Assembly: GCA_938018055.1 (NCBI GenBank)
Contig: CALIKL010000005.1
Coordinates: 1-37,433, forward strand
Origin: an uncultured bacterium
GTDB taxonomy: Bacteria; Bacteroidota; Rhodothermia; Rhodothermales; UBA10348
Direction of reading: 5' to 3'
Length of the DNA stretch: 37,433 bases
Part shown: positions 32,834 through 37,433 of the stretch, piece by piece
Layout: every line of letters begins with the position of its first letter
How positions within the stretch are numbered: position 1 is the stretch's first letter
Made by a program: the position numbers and the translations under genes
Notes under the pieces: model-generated
What the model was told of the DNA's origin: nothing
What the model saw: only the letters and a program-made list of their open reading frames with translations
The model's database searches: none

Positions 32834-33049
32834 GGTATCGCGGTATGAATCTGGTTCTCTTGGCGGCGGCTTAGAGCGGTGGCGACTTCCGTACGATCGG
32901 TGGGGAATCCCTTCCGTCGCAGGATAAGAGTAGGTCGCTGCGCAGGCCGTGCAACGTGAATTGACCTGAACCGTCAGGCCGGGTCCGCGAGTCGTTTCAA
33001 TGCTGATTCGAGTCGTTGGTCTTCTGGACGAGTCGTCTTGAGACGAGTC

Positions 33050-35446
33050 TCAGACGTCACCAAACCGATTCAAAATCGCCTCGATCTGCCTTCTCAGCGC
33101 AATGTCTGGTTCCTGGCTCAAGGCGCACTCCAGTTGCGCTCGTGGGACGTCTTCAAGCTCACGAGAAGCGATGGCTTCGATTGCTGCAGCCCGGCGAATA
33201 GATGACGGGTCTGTCAACCAGGCCTCTGCTGTCCTCGTCGTTCGGGGACCGTCTGGAAAAAGCCGGGCCAAGCACAGCAGGGCCGCGGCGCTGGCATCTG
33301 GAGACCCTTCCAGGTGAGGAAGGACGGCTGTTGCAAGATCGTCTTCATCAGCCGTGCCCGGACCAATGAGCTCCAGAGCCTGAAGGCGCACCAAGTCACC
33401 TTCGGATTCCGTCACCAATGCGGAGCGCAGGATCGGCCAGGCCGCTGCTGGACGCAGGGTTACCAGCGTGCGAACCGCTGCCGCAAGTTCATGAGCGTTG
33501 GATCCCGCATTTGCGACGGCGAGGGCGGCATCAAAGGCCTCGGGGGAATCAGGAAAGGCCGTCAGGGATTTGACAGCCGCCGCACGTACACGTGCACTTT
33601 CATGTGTTGTCCAGGAGATGAGCAGGGAAAGTGCAGAAGATGATGGCGCCATCTGGCCCAGAATGGGTGCAGTTTCCGCCAGAATCGCAGGATCAGTTGA
33701 TGCCGATATGATCCCGCGCAGTCCAAGCAGCAAGGAAGGATCAAGCGAAGCTCCTCCGAGCAGATGCAACGATCGAATGGTAGATGCCGCATCGATAGAG
33801 TAACGCAGCTGGGAAACCAGATCACTTTCGGCTGGGGGAGAGGCGAAATCCAATGGCACGTTCGCCAGGGCATCGGGATGAATGAACCGAGGGGCGATAC
33901 CGGTCGGCACCTGGGTGTTTCGCTCTCGTTCGTCCACGCGCAACGTGATGCTGTTGGTCTCTGCCAAGGTCGAATACTGGAACGCCGCATCGAACACGAA
34001 CGTCTCCGGTACGAGCATGCCTTCCTGGTGCTGCGTCAGTTCAAGCTTGGTGTTCTCGGTATTGGGGTTGTACTCGTATGAAAGAGAAATAATGGGGTGG
34101 CCCGCAGCGTAAACCCATGTGTCGAAGAAGCTGCCGAGATCCTCTCGGGAGACGACCTCCATGTCTCTTCTCAACGTCTCGGAGTCGACGACACCCTCTT
34201 GGGCAGCGGTGAAAAATCGCGTCATGGCTTCTTCGAAGGCATCTTCGCCCAGACGCTCATGAAGCATCCGGAATACCCACGCTCCTTTGGCTTCGGCATG
34301 ACGATCCCTGAGGTCTGAAGCAACGTGCCAGCGGTCCCAGACAAGGGGCCGGACGTAGACCGCCGATTCTTTCAGGTAGCGTTGCCTCAGTTCGTCGAGG
34401 ACCAAACCAGCCGCCGCCTCTCCTTCACTTCGTTTGATGTGTTCGATGGCCAGCCATGCACTGAAAGCGGTCTCGATCCAATAGTCAGTTGGAGACAAGC
34501 GACCCAGGGCTGGCGTAACGACAAGCTGATAGTCTCGCCATAGGGCCTCATAGGTGCGCATCCAGCCATCTTCCCGATTCAAGCTCCCTGTCGTCCGTAC
34601 ACCGAATCCGAGGAAGGCAGCCGGAATCATCTCACTGTCAACGGTCAGCAAGGTCATTGCCGTGCCGCCATCCAGTCCGAGTACTGCTTTCATCCATCCA
34701 GCGTCCATATCCATGGATGCCAGCACTTCACTGACCGACCCATTCCGTATCCCCGATTCAGCATCTGGATCCCACGCCAGAAATCCAACGGCACGGGGAA
34801 AGACGCTCGAGTACTCGGTTCGAGCAATCATTCTACCGTCCAATTCGAGCGTCGGGTCGTCCATTTCCCCGGAAATGAGAATCTGCCAATCCGCCGGTGC
34901 CGCGATGGATACGTGGTAATCTGCCGCTGCAATTTCATCCGCCGGTAGTGGCATCCACGTGGCCCGCCCCGGCAGAGATGATGTCCAGAACGCCGCAACG
35001 TCGCCAGAAGCCTGATAGGTCCGCAAGGCGCTGGCCACTCGATATGACACATCCACGCGCCAGCTCGAAACCGCGCTTTCTGGTACATCTATGTGGAGTT
35101 TTCCTCGGTCCACCCGCCAATTCGGGTCGCCCTCGAACTCAGGTGTGGAAACGGAGAGTACTTCCAGGTCAGCCACATTGAGAATCAGGACAGAATCGGG
35201 TCCCGCGGCTGCCCAAATGGAGGCTGTTCCAGCCGAGCGCGTCCAATCAGCTTCCAGAGAAAGGAAGACGCGGACGAGTTCGACCGGCACGCTTTGAGGG
35301 GCGACCGATCGGATGGGGCCACTCAGGATAAGGGACGGATCAACCTTGGGAGCGACTTGGGCATGGGCTTCGTTCTGGCCTGATGTCCCCAAGAGCAAGG
35401 TCAAGACAATGGGTAGAAAACGCGAACGGATGGAAAGTCGATGCAT
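33050..35446 (-). CDS. Secreted M1-peptidase homologue lacking the zinc motif, with HEAT-like repeats
   Basis: A 798-residue exported protein (signal MHRLSIRSRFLPIVLTLLLG.., cleavage near AHAQ). Residues about 45-230 form the N-terminal beta domain of M1 aminopeptidases (ATWMPLPADEIAAADYHVSI). The middle keeps the M1 helical layout (YWIETAFSAWLAIEHI, AKGAWVFRMLHERLGEDAFE, LGSFFDTWVYAAGHPII). The GAMEN exopeptidase motif is absent (FGVRTTGS, near 280). The HExxH zinc motif is replaced by the EALWRDYQ region (near 302); the third ligand position Glu (in WIETAF) remains. The C-terminal 230 residues are Ala/Leu-rich helical repeats like HEAT or ERAP-type domains. It is probably not a peptidase; a scaffold or binding role is inferred. 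It follows the membrane protein gene at 35463 on the same strand. Confidence 0.8.
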   Translation of the reverse strand: MHRLSIRSRFLPIVLTLLLGTSGQNEAHAQVAPKVDPSLILSGPIRSVAPQSVPVELVRVFLSLEADWTRSAGTASIWAAAGPDSVLILNVADLEVLSVSTPEFEGDPNWRVDRGKLHIDVPESAVSSWRVDVSYRVASALRTYQASGDVAAFWTSSLPGRATWMPLPADEIAAADYHVSIAAPADWQILISGEMDDPTLELDGRMIARTEYSSVFPRAVGFLAWDPDAESGIRNGSVSEVLASMDMDAGWMKAVLGLDGGTAMTLLTVDSEMIPAAFLGFGVRTTGSLNREDGWMRTYEALWRDYQLVVTPALGRLSPTDYWIETAFSAWLAIEHIKRSEGEAAAGLVLDELRQRYLKESAVYVRPLVWDRWHVASDLRDRHAEAKGAWVFRMLHERLGEDAFEEAMTRFFTAAQEGVVDSETLRRDMEVVSREDLGSFFDTWVYAAGHPIISLSYEYNPNTENTKLELTQHQEGMLVPETFVFDAAFQYSTLAETNSITLRVDERERNTQVPTGIAPRFIHPDALANVPLDFASPPAESDLVSQLRYSIDAASTIRSLHLLGGASLDPSLLLGLRGIISASTDPAILAETAPILGQMAPSSSALSLLISWTTHESARVRAAAVKSLTAFPDSPEAFDAALAVANAGSNAHELAAAVRTLVTLRPAAAWPILRSALVTESEGDLVRLQALELIGPGTADEDDLATAVLPHLEGSPDASAAALLCLARLFPDGPRTTRTAEAWLTDPSSIRRAAAIEAIASRELEDVPRAQLECALSQEPDIALRRQIEAILNRFGDV

Positions 35447-35462
35447 GCGTCTGATCGATGGA

Positions 35463-36512
35463 TTACGATTCGTTCGGTGGTGTGGTAGCGGTGAGCTTGT
35501 TTCCCATGAAAAGCAGGCCGAAAAAGCCAGCAGCGATGTAGATGATCATCTGACCCGTGTGGGTCAGCAGTGCGTACGCTGCAGCATCAGCTTGCGGCAT
35601 GGAGAACAACAGCGCAAGGGACTGGATCGTGATGAAGTGATACGTTCCAATGCCTCCTGGTGAGGGTATGATGACTCCGAATGCGCCAATCAACATCAGC
35701 CCCCAGGCTGCAATCAGGCCGATATCAAAGGTCAGGTGTTGGCCGAGCAGAATGAACGGAAGCCAGGCCATGAAACCGTAACAGATCCACATTCCGATGG
35801 TATATGCGGTGATCTGGACGGGTTTTCCAGTCCGAAGCAGACTGAGCATACCTTCGCGGAAATGCTCGGCGAGCGCACCCAGGCGGGAAGAAGGGTTATT
35901 GATTCCGCGAATCAGGAACCAGATCCCTGCTCCGCCTCCAATGACCAGCGCGACGAGAAGACCAATCAGCACCACGCCAGAGGACGCTTCGATCCACGAC
36001 TGGGTCGGAGCCGTCAAAAGGGTCCAGAGATCTCCAATTTGGTCCGCGAATACCAGCGGAAGAGTCAACAGCAGCAATCCGAATGTCACCATATCCAGTA
36101 ATCGTTCGATGACGACGGTACCGAGGACGGTTGAAAACGGCCTTTTTTCTTGACGGGCTACATTTGCTGTTCGAATGATTTCTCCGAGGCGCGGACCCGC
36201 ATAATTGGCCATATACCCAACCATCACCGAGGCAAATGCATTCGTCCGCGAAACGGGCGCGGCCACATCGTTGGCGGGGGTCGCCGCGTTCGATGCGGTG
36301 GTTGCATCCAGAAACAGGGACCAACGGACGGCTCTGAGCCAGTGACTCAGCAAGGTGACGATCACAATCGGAAGCAACCACCAATAGTTGGCCTGCGCCA
36401 GGGAAGTGACGACCGCGTTGAAGTCCACCCCCCTGAGGGCGAGCCACATCAACAGACCCGCAACTGTAAAGCTGCCGACTTGGATTGCTACGTCTTTGGC
36501 GCTCTTGGCCAT
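35463..36512 (-). CDS. LPG-synthase-type transmembrane protein (UPF0104 flippase-like)
   Basis: A 349-residue integral membrane protein of the lysylphosphatidylglycerol synthase TM/UPF0104 family. It has about eight helices. Family-typical parts are LSHWLRAVRWSLFL, GYMANYAGPRLGEIIRTANV with a conserved Pro-x-x-x-Gly-Glu, VIERLLDMVTFG, and PSPGGIGTYHFITIQSLAL. The MprF catalytic domain is missing, so lipid or glycan translocation is more likely than lysine transfer. Its ATG overlaps the lolA stop by one base (TGATG), so both are cotranscribed. Confidence 0.88.
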   Translation of the reverse strand: MAKSAKDVAIQVGSFTVAGLLMWLALRGVDFNAVVTSLAQANYWWLLPIVIVTLLSHWLRAVRWSLFLDATTASNAATPANDVAAPVSRTNAFASVMVGYMANYAGPRLGEIIRTANVARQEKRPFSTVLGTVVIERLLDMVTFGLLLLTLPLVFADQIGDLWTLLTAPTQSWIEASSGVVLIGLLVALVIGGGAGIWFLIRGINNPSSRLGALAEHFREGMLSLLRTGKPVQITAYTIGMWICYGFMAWLPFILLGQHLTFDIGLIAAWGLMLIGAFGVIIPSPGGIGTYHFITIQSLALLFSMPQADAAAYALLTHTGQMIIYIAAGFFGLLFMGNKLTATTPPNES

Positions 36513-37210
36513 CAGCCTTCTTCTCGCAAGTCTACCTGTTCCACATTGTCAGGAATCTGGAACATGAATGTATCCGGATCCAGGTCCGGGTCTACTTCTA
36601 TGCTTGAAAGTTCAAATACCATGCGAACATCATTGAGGTCCACAGCAATGAGACGGGTCACAAGGTCGTCGGAGTCCCGGATCCAGAGATCCACCTGTCG
36701 AAAAGCGGCGAAATCATCCAGCGGGTACAGTCGGAGCCGCTCGTGACCTGTTCCATCGAGCAATTCGCTTCCTTGATAAGTGGCTCGATAGTCATCCGAG
36801 AAGCTCCCCAGGAACTGTGTGAGCGAAAAAGATGACTCATCCTCGACGAAGTCATTGATGATGACCTGACGCTCTGAGCGATTGTGTACCCAGGTTGTGA
36901 TACCGTCAGTGACAATGGTTTGATTGGGCGTCTCGATGCGATAGGCTACGTCCGAGAATGTCAGTTGTCCGGAATAACGCTCATCGGTATCCATGAAAGC
37001 CGACGATGCCGTCTGGACAAAGCGAAGTCGCATGGTATCGATGGCGTCGTATCGCGACGAAAGCCTGGTAGCCAGACGCTCGGTATCCGCCTCATCCGAG
37101 GAGCGCACTTGCGCCTGTGTCGTCGGCGCCATGGCCGTGACGAGCAGTAGCGCCATCAGGGAGGAGCGTGCGAAAGCCCGAGCCCGATTTTCAAAACGAA
37201 GTATGCGCAT
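36512..37210 (-). CDS. lolA: Outer-membrane lipoprotein carrier protein LolA
   Basis: A 232-residue periplasmic carrier that takes lipoproteins from LolCDE to the outer membrane. A signal peptide ends near TTQAQ; the start at 37210 (MRILRFENRA) is preferred to the ATG at 37261. The mature part has the LolA pattern: a helical start (TERLATRLSSRYDAIDTMRL), then RFVQTASSAFMDTDERYSG, YRIETPNQTIVTDGITTWVH, and the late FELSSIEVDPDLDPDTFMF with the family's C-terminal F-x-F. It is coupled to the UPF0104 gene. Confidence 0.9.
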   Translation of the reverse strand: MRILRFENRARAFARSSLMALLLVTAMAPTTQAQVRSSDEADTERLATRLSSRYDAIDTMRLRFVQTASSAFMDTDERYSGQLTFSDVAYRIETPNQTIVTDGITTWVHNRSERQVIINDFVEDESSFSLTQFLGSFSDDYRATYQGSELLDGTGHERLRLYPLDDFAAFRQVDLWIRDSDDLVTRLIAVDLNDVRMVFELSSIEVDPDLDPDTFMFQIPDNVEQVDLREEG

Positions 37211-37300
37211 GATGACGCGGTATTGTGCGAAGGAATGCGTTCGTGTCAGACCGTCCTTCAAGGGGTATGCCGAATTGGAGTTCCACCCATTTACACCCCT

Positions 37301-37433
37301 TCAGGACACAGTAGCCCCCTCAAGAGCGTCCACTAAAGCGAGCACATCTTCTTCATCATTGTACACATGGGGTGCGATCCGGATAGCCGATCCGCGAACA
37401 GAAACTGAAACGTTGTGCGCCGCCAATGCAGCC
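37301..37433 (-). CDS. C-terminal fragment of a class V aminotransferase-fold enzyme (runs off the window)
   Basis: Only the last 44 codons are present; translation reads AALAAHNVSVSVRGSAIRIA then PHVYNDEEDVLALVDAL, ending at TGA (37303-37301). The segment SAIRIAPHVYNDEEDV matches the C-terminal strand and helix of class V aminotransferases, including the Arg before I-x-P/S-H. It is similar to the two other members in this window (IMIRASVHAYNTEEEV; AIRISTHFYNTKTEI). lolA starts 90 bp downstream. Confidence 0.8.
   Translation of the reverse strand, partial: AALAAHNVSVSVRGSAIRIAPHVYNDEEDVLALVDALEGATVS

Noticed and set aside
33009-33056. CGAGTC repeats and TCGTCT/AGACGA hairpin after the M1-like gene as a terminator
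   Set aside because: The stem is only 6 bp and no T-run follows on the minus strand.
1-37433. CRISPR arrays, insertion sequences or phage structural genes
   Set aside because: No regularly spaced long repeats, transposase genes or phage structural genes were found; the only mobility gene is the integrase at 5481.

Overview
The window looks like a chromosomal segment of a Bacteroidota member, most likely near Rhodothermia/Balneolia. This is inferred from several signs: a secreted protein ends in a type IX secretion (T9SS) sorting tail, Lgt has the GRIGC..SGDGDWG motif, CarB lacks the MGS domain, Shine-Dalgarno signals are scarce, two TAnnTTTG-like promoter elements occur, and the core is fairly GC-rich. 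No taxon can be proven from the sequence alone.

Layout. 1-600: a terminator of an upstream gene, then the RNase P RNA gene (rnpB, minus strand). 632-5202 (minus): a coiled-coil zinc-ribbon-family protein that has lost most zinc ligands, a Nif3/DUF34 protein, a UMF1-type MFS transporter and a class V aminotransferase. 5249-9524: tRNA-Arg(CCT) with a 4.2 kb integrated island in its 3' end. The island has 29-bp direct repeats, a tyrosine integrase, 12-bp-phased TGTYACC repeats near both ends, a small three-helix membrane protein and one large secreted FG-GAP beta-propeller protein as cargo. 9718-13097: a secreted protein, a broken Tat-signal class V aminotransferase and a TonB-like protein. 13290-17541: carA-carB preceded by a possible attenuator with a short leader peptide. 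17676-19509 (minus): a DUF6174-like lipoprotein and mtaB. 19629-23544 (plus): psd-pssA, purS-clpS, an RlpA-SPOR protein and an IMPACT-family protein. 23550-26310: rnhA (minus), obg, and dprA split by a +1 shift at a C6 run. 26329-32374: a possible minus-strand small RNA, rluD, a PTS EIIA, hisS, lgt, a DDAH-like hydrolase (minus) and rlmB. 32573-37433 (minus): a small unknown protein, an inactive-looking M1 peptidase homologue with HEAT-like repeats, an LPG-synthase-type membrane protein, lolA, and the C-terminal end of a third class V aminotransferase.

How the parts work together. Most of the window is housekeeping: pyrimidine/arginine precursor supply (carAB), phosphatidylethanolamine synthesis (psd, pssA), lipoprotein maturation and transport (lgt, lolA), and tRNA/rRNA processing and modification (rnpB, mtaB, rluD, rlmB, hisS). 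The accessory part is the tRNA-Arg island and the AT-richer stretch to its right. The most interesting items are the island with its phased repeats, the carAB leader, two genes whose lesions sit in homopolymer runs, the possible small RNA before rluD, and two families that keep their fold but have lost key residues (zinc ribbon, M1 peptidase).
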